From NCBI GenBank assembly GCA_023417065.1, contig JAEZGH010000163.1, positions 62,001-126,000 on the forward strand: DNA of 64,000 bases, in the 5' to 3' direction. The notes under the pieces are model-generated. The model was not told the origin of the DNA, made no database searches, and was given only the letters and a program-made list of their open reading frames with translations. Below, in pieces: positions 35,950 to 44,136 of the stretch (its first letter is position 1; each line of letters starts with the position of its first letter). A program made the translations under genes and the position numbers. This DNA is from Bacteroidota bacterium (GTDB lineage Bacteria; Bacteroidota; Bacteroidia; Cytophagales; Cyclobacteriaceae).

Positions 35950-38900
35950 ATGGTACGCAGGGTAATTTTTTGGTTAGTAGGAGTATTTATAGTATCCGGT
36001 AACGTACACGCCCAGCCAGACCGTTACAGATTCTCGCGTTTGGATGCAGACAATGGTCTGTCGCATAATCAGGTCAAATCCTTCTTCAAAGACCGCCAGG
36101 GCTTTCTTTGGATCGGCACAATCTCAGGCCTGAACCGTTTCGATGGTTATCAGTTTAAGGTATTTCGAAACGATCCCCGCGATCCCGCAAGCCTCATAAA
36201 CGACGACATTAACCGCATGTTTGAGGACCCCGATGGGAAGCTTTGGATTTCAACCTGGAGTGGACTCGACATCTATGACCCGGTAACCGAACAGTTTCGT
36301 TACAATCCAGCTGACATGATTCGGCGGTTGGGCCTGCCCGATGGAAGCTTTACCGACATCGTAAAAGGACGTAACGGAGATTTCTGGTTTATTCATCAAA
36401 CCCTCGGCTTGTATCACTATGGCCCGGCAGATGGTTCAGCTATACCGTTGCGCCACAATCCGTCGGATAGCACGTCGATAGGTTCTGATATTGTGGCCGG
36501 GATACAGGAAGCCAAAGATGGGAATTGGTGGATTGTACACCGCGATGGAACGATTGAGTTGCTCGATAAAACGACACTCAAAGTTATCTACCGGAATCGC
36601 GCCCTGAGTGCCCGGTATCAGGGACAATTTCTCGATTACAGGTTTGTTGCAGACGATGATGATCATTTGTGGATCTATATCGCCGATACCAACAGGGGAA
36701 TTTTTCATTTGAATCCCACAAGCGGTGAGATATCTCATATCACGCGGTCGTCGGGCGAACTTCGGCTGAGCTCCGATATTGTCCGTGGTGCTGTTGTTGA
36801 CAACAATGGGCTTGTATGGGTTGCGACGGATCACGGTGGAATAAACGTCATCCACAAGAAAAAAAGATCTGTTGAGCAGCTGCTCAATTCTCCGGAAGAT
36901 GAACGCAGCCTTGTACAAAACAGCATCAATACAATTTACCGCGACAATGAAGGAATAATCTGGGCGGGGACGTTCAAGCGGGGCGTGAGCTACTATCACG
37001 AAAAGATCATCCGCTTCCCGTTGTTCCGGTACAGTTCAATAGATGACAAAAGCCTCCCTTTTAATGATATCAACGCGTTTGCTGAGGACGAGAAGGGCAA
37101 TTTATGGATTGGAACAAATGGCGGCGGCCTGATCTATTACAACCGCGCGAACCATTCATTCCGCCAATATCGTCATGATCCGAAAAACCCGAATAGCATT
37201 AGTACTAATGTTATTGTCAGCCTCTGCTATGACAAGGATCATCGGTTATGGATCGGAACTTATTTCGGCGGACTGAATGTGTTTGATGGGAAAAATTTTA
37301 CAAGACTCCGTCACGATCCGGATGATCCTAACAGTGTTTCCGATGATAGTATATGGGAGATATTCCAGGATTCAAGAGGTAACATATGGGTAGGTACGCT
37401 TACGCGTGGCATAGATCTCTATGGCTCCGACCTGAAGAAAATAACCACGTTTCGCGTGGACACGAGTGTTCCTATTCACGCGAGCTATGTGCCGGCATTT
37501 TGCGAAGACAAAGAAGGAAACATTTGGATCGGCACAGGTTATGGCATTGAAGTATTCAATCCCAGCACCAACTCTTTTACACATTACCTCAGTGAGCCCA
37601 ACAACACAAACAGTCTGAGTAATAACAGTATTCTTTCTATACAACAAGACAGCCGCGGGCTTATCTGGGTTGGTACACATGGTGGATTGAATCTGTTTAA
37701 CCCAAAAACAAATTCATTCCGCGTGCTTACGGAGGATGACGGGTTACCGCATAACTCGATACTTACGATCACGGAAGATGCGAATAAAAATCTCTGGCTC
37801 AGTACACCGAATGGTATCTCCAACTTTGTTATCCGGCATGCTTCTGTAGATTCTATCAATGGAGTATTCAGAAACTACGACGAGTTTGACGGGCTCCAGG
37901 GCAAGCAGTTTAATGAAAACGCCGCCCTTAAGACCTGGAAGGGAGAAATTGTGATCGGCGGGCCAAACGGTTTTAATATTTTCTCACCTGATGATATCAT
38001 CGATGCCGTACCCGATGCGCCGGTTGTGTTGACGGATGTGCAGGTGCTGAACCGAAGTCTGGCGATAGGAGAGGAACAATTCGGCAGGGTGGTATTGGAC
38101 AAGGCCGTCCCGCTGGTCCGCGATATTACACTGAAGCATCGCGCCAATGTATTCTCACTCGAGTTTTCCGCGTTGAGTTTTTATCATCCTGAAAAGATGA
38201 AGTATCGCTACAAGCTCGAAGGATTCGACCGCGACTGGATAACGACCACAGCAGCGCAACGGCGTGTCACGTATACGAACCTCGACCCCGGCACGTATGT
38301 GTTCAAGGTTCGCGCCTCTGAAGTGACTGACGATTGGAGTTCGCCGGGCCTGGAGGTGAAACTCACTGTACTTCCTCCATTCTGGCGAACAGGATATGCG
38401 ATGACAATTTATGTCCTTCTTATTCTAGGCGCCCTGCTCCTGATCCGCAGAATCATCCAGCAACGCGAACGCATGAAATTTGCGATTGAGCAGGAACGCC
38501 AGGAGGCGCTGCGAATGCACGAGCTCGATATGATGAAGATGAAGTTCTTCACCAATGTAAGCCATGAGTTTAGGACGCCGCTGACGCTCATCCTAACGCC
38601 CATCGAAAAGCTGCTTCGCATAGGAGGCGATTCGACGCACCATAAGCAGTATGAACTGATCTACCGGAATGCAAAGCGTCTCCTCAACCTTGTCAATCAG
38701 CTTCTTGATTTCAGGAAACTTGAAGTTCAGGAGGTGAGGTTCAACCCTTCAGAGGGTGATATCATCGCATTCATTAAAGAAACCGTCTATTCCTTCTCCG
38801 ACCTTTCGGAAAAGAAGGATATCAAACTTACTTTCCATACGAACCTTGAACACTTCGAAACTTTCTTCGACAAGGATAAGCTTGAAAAAATCCTCTTCAA

Positions 38901-40059
38901 TTTGTTGTCAAATGCATTCAAGTTTACTCCTGATCACGGCGAGGTAACGGTAAACCTTGAGATGCAGCACGATTCTCATTTAATGATTCGCGTCGCTGAT
39001 ACGGGCATTGGTATCCCAGCCGATAAACTTGGGCGTATTTTCGAACGTTTCTTTCAAAGCGATCTCCCCATGAACGTCATCAATCAGGGCAGTGGCATTG
39101 GTCTCAGCATCACGAAGGAGTTTGTTAAAGTCCATGGTGGAACGATACAGGCGGAGAGTGAAGTCGGCAAGGGGAGCGTGTTTACCGTTGTGCTTCCGTT
39201 GAAGGAACTTCATAAAATGCCTGCGATTCCAGAACTGGCTTCCCAGGCGGAGAATGAGGCGGCGGATGCAGATGTCACGAACGGTCACGTCAGGATGCCA
39301 AGCCTCCTGTTGGTAGACGACAATGAAGATTTCCGTTTCTATCTCAAGGATAACCTGCGCCTGCACTACAACATACTTGAAGCGAAGGATGGAAAAGAAG
39401 GCTGGGCGAAGGTACAGTCATCACTGCCCGACCTTGTTGTCAGCGATATCATGATGCCTGAAATGAATGGTCTGGAGTTGTGCAAGAAGATCAAAGATGA
39501 TGTGCGCGTCAGTCATACACCTGTCATTCTGCTTACGGCACGTACTGCTGAGGAGCAAAAGCTTGAAGGATTCGAATGCGGAGCCGATGACTACATCACG
39601 AAGCCGTTCAATTTTGAGATCCTTCAGTCAAGGATACGCAACCTGATACATCAACGCGAATTGTATCAAAAGGAAATGCGCCACAAGATCGATGTGCGTG
39701 CAAGTCATGTAGAGGTTACCTCTATGGATGAGAAGCTGGTGAACAGGGCGCTGAAGATCGTCGAAGAAAAAATATCAGATGCAGATTTTTCAGTTGAAGA
39801 CCTCAGTCACGAGCTGGGTATGAGCCGGGTACATCTGTACAAGAAACTTCAGGCACTAACGGGAAAATCTCCCCTGGAATTTATCCGCAGTATCCGCTTG
39901 CAGCATGCGGCTCAGCTTCTGGAGAAGAGCCAGCTTACGGTCTCAGAAGTTGCCTATAAGGTGGGCTTTAACAATCCGAAGTACTTCGCCAAGTACTTCC
40001 GTGAGGAGTTTCAGGTCCTGCCGTCGGCATATGCGGCAGCGAAGAGGAAAGGAAAATGA
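35950..40059 (+). CDS. Hybrid two-component system sensor kinase/AraC-type regulator
   Basis: This single protein senses a periplasmic signal and activates transcription, the usual regulator of glycan utilization loci in Bacteroidota. In order it has a signal peptide (residues ~1-22) and about fourteen beta-propeller repeats (two pairs of GxLWIGT-like blades are easy to see, such as GFLWIGTISGLNRFDGY). A Y_Y_Y domain precedes the membrane segment (residues ~815-838). A HisKA domain with NVSHEFRTPLTLIL (His872) follows, then a HATPase with DTGIGIP. The receiver has LLLVDDNED and phospho-acceptor Asp1166 in VVSDIMMPEMNG. A C-terminal AraC-type HTH covers about 1260-1369. All key residues are present. 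It is encoded 4.1 kb upstream of the SusCD locus on the same strand. Confidence 0.95.
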   Translation: MVRRVIFWLVGVFIVSGNVHAQPDRYRFSRLDADNGLSHNQVKSFFKDRQGFLWIGTISGLNRFDGYQFKVFRNDPRDPASLINDDINRMFEDPDGKLWISTWSGLDIYDPVTEQFRYNPADMIRRLGLPDGSFTDIVKGRNGDFWFIHQTLGLYHYGPADGSAIPLRHNPSDSTSIGSDIVAGIQEAKDGNWWIVHRDGTIELLDKTTLKVIYRNRALSARYQGQFLDYRFVADDDDHLWIYIADTNRGIFHLNPTSGEISHITRSSGELRLSSDIVRGAVVDNNGLVWVATDHGGINVIHKKKRSVEQLLNSPEDERSLVQNSINTIYRDNEGIIWAGTFKRGVSYYHEKIIRFPLFRYSSIDDKSLPFNDINAFAEDEKGNLWIGTNGGGLIYYNRANHSFRQYRHDPKNPNSISTNVIVSLCYDKDHRLWIGTYFGGLNVFDGKNFTRLRHDPDDPNSVSDDSIWEIFQDSRGNIWVGTLTRGIDLYGSDLKKITTFRVDTSVPIHASYVPAFCEDKEGNIWIGTGYGIEVFNPSTNSFTHYLSEPNNTNSLSNNSILSIQQDSRGLIWVGTHGGLNLFNPKTNSFRVLTEDDGLPHNSILTITEDANKNLWLSTPNGISNFVIRHASVDSINGVFRNYDEFDGLQGKQFNENAALKTWKGEIVIGGPNGFNIFSPDDIIDAVPDAPVVLTDVQVLNRSLAIGEEQFGRVVLDKAVPLVRDITLKHRANVFSLEFSALSFYHPEKMKYRYKLEGFDRDWITTTAAQRRVTYTNLDPGTYVFKVRASEVTDDWSSPGLEVKLTVLPPFWRTGYAMTIYVLLILGALLLIRRIIQQRERMKFAIEQERQEALRMHELDMMKMKFFTNVSHEFRTPLTLILTPIEKLLRIGGDSTHHKQYELIYRNAKRLLNLVNQLLDFRKLEVQEVRFNPSEGDIIAFIKETVYSFSDLSEKKDIKLTFHTNLEHFETFFDKDKLEKILFNLLSNAFKFTPDHGEVTVNLEMQHDSHLMIRVADTGIGIPADKLGRIFERFFQSDLPMNVINQGSGIGLSITKEFVKVHGGTIQAESEVGKGSVFTVVLPLKELHKMPAIPELASQAENEAADADVTNGHVRMPSLLLVDDNEDFRFYLKDNLRLHYNILEAKDGKEGWAKVQSSLPDLVVSDIMMPEMNGLELCKKIKDDVRVSHTPVILLTARTAEEQKLEGFECGADDYITKPFNFEILQSRIRNLIHQRELYQKEMRHKIDVRASHVEVTSMDEKLVNRALKIVEEKISDADFSVEDLSHELGMSRVHLYKKLQALTGKSPLEFIRSIRLQHAAQLLEKSQLTVSEVAYKVGFNNPKYFAKYFREEFQVLPSAYAAAKRKGK

Positions 40060-40699
40060 ACCTTACTTCTGATTTCTGGTTTCTGATTGGGGCAAGCAGG
40101 GGCTTCGGTTGCAGTGCTCCGTAGAGAGAAGGTTCAAGTTTCAAATAAGGGTGACGGTCCCGGTAACTGTGTGATCTGTGTAGTCTGCCAGAGACTGTTT
40201 GATTTCTCATTCCAGATTTCTGGTTTTTGATTGACCACGTTTTGTTAGCCGTTAACGTTTGTTGCTTTGATGGCAGCAGGTTGAAGTCTCGCATTTCAAG
40301 GCTTAAAAATTCCATGTTCTCTTCTGTGCGATGTGTGTAATCTTCGAGAGTCCTTATTGTCTGCACACAATACTTCGGCTGGTCCTTTATTCGCCTCACT
40401 GTCACCTCACGCATGTATTCCCGCACGGCCGCGGTATATGCATTTGGCAAAGCCTGTGCCTTCGCGATATCCGCATAGTATTGTTTCTTAACAGGGTCCA
40501 TCAAAATGCGAATTGCCCATGCGGAAGCATCCCTGAACGTACTCCGTGTCAGCCGTTGCGCAGCACTTTGCTTTCGCGGATCCGGTTTCTTCGGAGCATG
40601 ACTTGCAATAGTCTTCCCGCGCACCATCCGAAAAACCAACCATTTACCAACCCGGCCGCGAAGTCCTCGCGTAAGATCGTTGTTTGCAACAATAGCCAT
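39968..40699 (-). CDS. Small Bacteroidota-family protein with a non-conserved C-terminal extension (possibly decaying)
   Basis: The N-terminal ~105 residues (VANNDLTRGLRGRVGKWLVF, then RMVRGKTIASHAPKKPDP and LPNAYTAAVREYM) look like an uncharacterised family of ~110-residue proteins that occurs in Bacteroidota, with the pattern 'GxxGKxxVFRxxxGKTxxSxxP'. The rest, from about residue 110, has none of this character. It contains repeat-derived pieces (IKNQKSGMRNQ, IRNQKSEVRF) and reads 92 bases into the end of the hybrid regulator on the other strand. This suggests that the original stop codon was lost or that a frameshift occurred. No -7 promoter match was found in front of it. The gene lies between imperfect direct repeats. 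Confidence 0.5.
   Translation of the reverse strand: MAIVANNDLTRGLRGRVGKWLVFRMVRGKTIASHAPKKPDPRKQSAAQRLTRSTFRDASAWAIRILMDPVKKQYYADIAKAQALPNAYTAAVREYMREVTVRRIKDQPKYCVQTIRTLEDYTHRTEENMEFLSLEMRDFNLLPSKQQTLTANKTWSIKNQKSGMRNQTVSGRLHRSHSYRDRHPYLKLEPSLYGALQPKPLLAPIRNQKSEVRFIFLSSSLPHMPTAGPETPHGSTWRSTSDC
40071..40142 (+). repeat. Left imperfect direct repeat around the small minus-strand gene
   Basis: This copy carries GATTTCTGG..TTCTGATTGG (40081-40090) and, 50 bases after the start of that block, GGTTCAAGTTTC (40131-40142). The same two blocks recur at similar spacing at 40897-40906 and 40943-40954. Confidence 0.55.
40167..40343 (+). repeat. Degenerate 20-nt direct repeat pair
   Basis: CTGTGTGATCTGTGTAGTCT at 40167-40186 and CTGTGCGATGTGTGTAATCT at 40324-40343 agree at 17 of 20 positions. 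Both lie inside the non-conserved tail of the minus-strand frame, which supports a non-coding origin for that tail. Confidence 0.55.
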
Positions 40700-40872
40700 A
40701 GATAGATGTTTATTATTGCTATACGAAGCGTCTATATACCCCGGGTTTCACAATTCCACATATTTTTTCAAAAAAATCTTTCAGGCAGACACACGATTTC
40801 TCCTCATTTCGCCCAGCCCATCCGAGGTCATTTCTCCGTGGTTTGTCCACTCTTTGTCCACTCTTTCTATTA

Positions 40873-40954
40873 GATTTCCGGTTTTTGATTTCAGAATTCT
40901 GATTGGCAGATTCTGAGGGGCAGCCCTCCCGGAGAAGTTCAAGGTTCAAGTTTC
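40873..40954 (+). repeat. Right imperfect direct repeat
   Basis: TTCTGATTGG at 40897-40906 and GGTTCAAGTTTC at 40943-40954 repeat the left copy. GATTTCCGGTTTTTGATTTC precedes them. Confidence 0.55.
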
Positions 40955-41228
40955 CTTTCATGGTTCACGGATGACAATGTCTGGTAGCTGTCAGGTTTGC
41001 TGCTTCAAATAACAGGTCTCAAGGCTGACTATGGCGGCAATCGTCCTCCGAATTCCCTGTGTCGCAAATAGCCTAAGAGGTAACGTGCCCTCAATCCTGC
41101 CGTAAAATGGGGGATTGGGGCGAATGGTCAGATTGAGGAATAACCGCTCGTCATGCAAATCCGGCCTTTGGCCTAAAAAAATCGACCACGTGAAATAGCT
41201 TCCCCGTTTCTACTACTTATTTTCCTGT
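40955..41228. other. Non-coding stretch before the permease gene
   Basis: Together with 40700-40872 this makes over 400 bases without a gene beyond the direct repeat. A short GGCCTTTGGCC palindrome followed by A7 lies near 41165-41180. I see no convincing promoter or RNA gene. Confidence 0.4.
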
Positions 41229-43664
41229 ATGCTTAGAAACTTTCTGAAGACTGCGATCCGGAATCTGCTTAAGTACAAAGTTTACGCCGGAATCAATTTC
41301 ATTGGCCTGACTGCAGGCATTTCGCTGGCACTTCTGATCATTACCTACGTCAGGCATGAAACCAGTTATGACAAGTTTCACGAAAAAAGCGACAGACTCT
41401 ATCGTCTCGCATATACCGTCCCAAACGGACTGAACCTCGCCACCAGTCCGCCGCCCATAGCGCCTTCCATGAAAGAATTCTTTCCGGAAGTTGAAGACGC
41501 GGCGCGTATGTACGACAGGAATGTGACTATTTCGGTCCCGGGCGAGGACCGCGTGTTTGAGGAAACCCACGTCTTCTTCGCCGACTCAGCCCTCATGAAT
41601 ATGTTCACGTTCGAATATGTGCAGGGGAGTTCACGAAAGCCGTTGGTGGAGCCATTCACGGTTATTATCACCGAGGAGATGGCGAAGAAATACTTTGGTG
41701 ATCGCAATCCCATAGGAGAGTCCCTCATGTTCAGTGGTCGCCATCTGTTCAAAATAACAGCCGTAGTCAAAGAATTTCCCGAGAATTCCCATTTGCGATT
41801 CAATATGCTTGTGCCGTATCACAACATGTTTGACATGGAAGCAGAGCCTGGTGCTACGGTACTGAAAAACAATCTTGCCGTCAATTTTATCATCAGCCAT
41901 TCGTATACATACGTGTTATTGAAGCCGGGTGCATCGGCCAAGGCTGTGGACAACAACATGGAGGCGTTTCTGAAAAAGTACGCGAACCCCCAGTTTCTCA
42001 TAGGCCAGGTCTTTACGCTTATGCCGGTGGAAGACATTCACCTGAAAAGCGAACTTCTCGCGGAACCTACACCCACAAATACTACCAGCAACCTTATCAT
42101 TTTCGTCGCGGTTGGTTTTCTTACACTGGTTATTGCTTGTATCAACTATGTAAACCTGAGTACGGCGCAATCATTCTCAAGACTTAAAGAAATCGGTGTT
42201 CGGAAAATACTCGGATCGCAAAAAACGCAGCTGATCTTTCAGTTCATTTCCGAAAGCTTCGTCTTCTGCCTTGGGGCGATGATTCTCTCCTTTGCGGTTT
42301 TCTATTATGCACTACCGTTCATGAATCAGTTGCTGAACAAACAACTGACCTTCGCCGAAGCCGTTGACGGTCCACTGATTGCCGGGGCGCTGGGATTGCT
42401 CCTGTTGGTAACGGCACTGGCAGGCGGATACCCCGCGTACTTCGTGACCCAGTTCGAGTCGGTCAATGTGCTGAAAGGTTCCGGAATGAACCAACGCGGC
42501 GGATCATTTCTGAGAAATGCACTGGTTGTATTTCAGCTTACCATCGCGTGTATGCTTCTGAGTGGTGCCTTGCTCATTGTCAAGCAGCTCCGGTTCCTTG
42601 AAGACCGGCCACTTGGTTTTCAGAAGGAAATGGTCGTCAACATACCGCTCTTCAGCAATAATCTGAATGGGATCTTCCGCCAAAACGATTCGACCTTCCG
42701 CAGCAAGCTTGAATACCTGCGCAATACGATTGAAACGCGCAACGGCGTAAAGAGCACTGCACTTTCGTCAAATGCCCCGGGACTCGGATCGGTATATCGC
42801 GGAACTATCCCTGAAGGTTTCACCGCCGAAGACCACCTGTTTATTGCAAACCTCGCCGTGGATTTTGACTTCGTGGAAACCTATGGCATGGAGCTCGTGG
42901 CAGGGCGCACCTTCGACAAGTCCTTCGGCACGGATCCCGCACAAGCCTTTATCGTGAACGAATCTGCCGTACGGGAATTTAACTGGGAGACACCGGAGAA
43001 GGCACTGGGCAAGACGATAAACCTGGAGGGCAAGGAAGGCAAAGTTATTGGCGTAGTGAAGGACTTCAACTTCTCTTCACTCACTACCCCTATATCGGCG
43101 CTGCTCATGGACATCGAACCCAACCAATACAGTACGCTGTCAGTGCGCTTTGAAAACACTGATATCCGGAGTTCAATTCCTGAAATTGAAACGATATGGA
43201 ACGAAACATTCCCTGAGAAGGCATTCGAATACACGTTCCTCGATGAACAGCTGGCGAGCCAGTACGACAACTTCCAGAATTTCGGTGCTATCGTTCAGGT
43301 CTTTACTCTCATCGCGATCCTGATCTCCTGTCTGGGAGTTTACGGGCTGGTTCTGTTCGTCGTTCAGCGCAAAGTGAAGGAGATTGGCGTCAGAAAAGTG
43401 CTGGGAGCCCGCGAAATTCACATCCTGCGCCTGATTTGCGTTGACTTCCTCTGGCTGACAGTTGCGGGCTTTGTGATTGCGATACCCCTCTCGTATTACT
43501 TCCTTTCAAACTGGCTGAAAAACTTCACCTATCGGACTTCTATCGATCCCATAAGCTATCTGATAAGCCTCGCTATCGTGTTAGTTGTCGTTGGACTCAC
43601 GATCGGCTACAAAGCGTTGCGGGCTTCGCTGGCAAATCCTGTGGAGTCACTTCGCAGTGAGTAA
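41229..43664 (+). CDS. FtsX/MacB-type ABC transporter permease
   Basis: This is an inner-membrane permease of the MacB type. The 811-residue protein has two copies of the MacB periplasmic core plus FtsX module. The first begins with MLRNFLKTAIRNLLKYKVYA and membrane segment INFIGLTAGISLALLIITYV. The second ends with KVKEIGVRKVLGAREIHILR and four more membrane segments. The repeated IGVRKILGSQKTQLI / IGVRKVLGAREIHIL blocks are diagnostic. No ATPase gene adjoins it, so the nucleotide-binding partner must be encoded elsewhere. Such orphan permeases are frequent in Cytophagales, and the substrate is unknown. Confidence 0.9.
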   Translation: MLRNFLKTAIRNLLKYKVYAGINFIGLTAGISLALLIITYVRHETSYDKFHEKSDRLYRLAYTVPNGLNLATSPPPIAPSMKEFFPEVEDAARMYDRNVTISVPGEDRVFEETHVFFADSALMNMFTFEYVQGSSRKPLVEPFTVIITEEMAKKYFGDRNPIGESLMFSGRHLFKITAVVKEFPENSHLRFNMLVPYHNMFDMEAEPGATVLKNNLAVNFIISHSYTYVLLKPGASAKAVDNNMEAFLKKYANPQFLIGQVFTLMPVEDIHLKSELLAEPTPTNTTSNLIIFVAVGFLTLVIACINYVNLSTAQSFSRLKEIGVRKILGSQKTQLIFQFISESFVFCLGAMILSFAVFYYALPFMNQLLNKQLTFAEAVDGPLIAGALGLLLLVTALAGGYPAYFVTQFESVNVLKGSGMNQRGGSFLRNALVVFQLTIACMLLSGALLIVKQLRFLEDRPLGFQKEMVVNIPLFSNNLNGIFRQNDSTFRSKLEYLRNTIETRNGVKSTALSSNAPGLGSVYRGTIPEGFTAEDHLFIANLAVDFDFVETYGMELVAGRTFDKSFGTDPAQAFIVNESAVREFNWETPEKALGKTINLEGKEGKVIGVVKDFNFSSLTTPISALLMDIEPNQYSTLSVRFENTDIRSSIPEIETIWNETFPEKAFEYTFLDEQLASQYDNFQNFGAIVQVFTLIAILISCLGVYGLVLFVVQRKVKEIGVRKVLGAREIHILRLICVDFLWLTVAGFVIAIPLSYYFLSNWLKNFTYRTSIDPISYLISLAIVLVVVGLTIGYKALRASLANPVESLRSE

Positions 43665-43767
43665 TGGAAACAAAGCGTAGGGTATCGTTTGTTTCAGAAC
43701 CCCGCGAGATAACAAAATCTACCGCAATAATATCGTTTTAGTGAACCTCAAAGTCGTAGGCGGGGCT

Positions 43768-43775
43768 TACTTTTG
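43768..43775 (+). promoter_or_regulatory. -7 element upstream of a small membrane-peptide gene
   Basis: TACTTTTG is an exact TAnnTTTG match, 22 bases before the ATG at 43797. The -33 side has only a weak TTTTAG at an unusually long distance. Confidence 0.5.
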
Positions 43776-43796
43776 CTCCGGTCTGAATTACTTGTT

Positions 43797-43895
43797 ATGG
43801 AGAATCTGAAGCGAAAAAACCGTTTAATGCTCTTCCTTGAGATAGCAATCTATCTGATTATCGCGGTTTCTGTTGCTTTACTGATTATTCTCTGA
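43797..43895 (+). CDS. Putative 32-residue single-span membrane peptide
   Basis: The frame ATG...TGA encodes MENLKRKNRLMLFLEIAIYL followed by IIAVSVALLIIL. It has five basic residues and one acidic residue in the first 10, then a continuous hydrophobic segment of about 20 residues. This is the layout of a small inner-membrane protein. It is preceded by a consensus -7 element and stands alone in a 472-base gap between the permease and GH31 genes. A weak hairpin (ACCGGGAA at 43922-43929 with TTCCGGGT) follows. It is not recognised as any known family. Confidence 0.5.
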   Translation: MENLKRKNRLMLFLEIAIYLIIAVSVALLIIL

Positions 43896-44136
43896 TCCAT
43901 TTCCCATGAGATCCCCTTCGTACCGGGAATCCTGATTTTCCGGGTCCTTTAACATGCGGTCAATTTTCACCGGATAGCGGTAGTTAACAATATCGGCCCT
44001 AGTATGAAACAAATGGCTACCCCCAGTTAACCACATGACACCCTATCCTGAACAATTTTATACCCTCCGGCGGTACCCTATAGGCTAAATTTATGCAACC
44101 GATTTCGAAAAACCATCTTCGACATCCGGTTGCGAA
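43896..44136. other. Regulatory gap upstream of the glycan utilization operon
   Basis: It contains two AGTTAAC sites (43982-43988 and 44025-44031, each with the palindrome GTTAAC) and TAAATTTA at 44095-44102, one base away from the -7 consensus. The promoter of the GH31-susCD operon should be here, but the match is imperfect. Confidence 0.4.

Noticed and set aside
40331..40705. A 124-residue plus-strand frame opposite the small family gene
   Set aside because: Cys/His/Leu-rich translation without domain features. The minus-strand frame has the recognisable family pattern.
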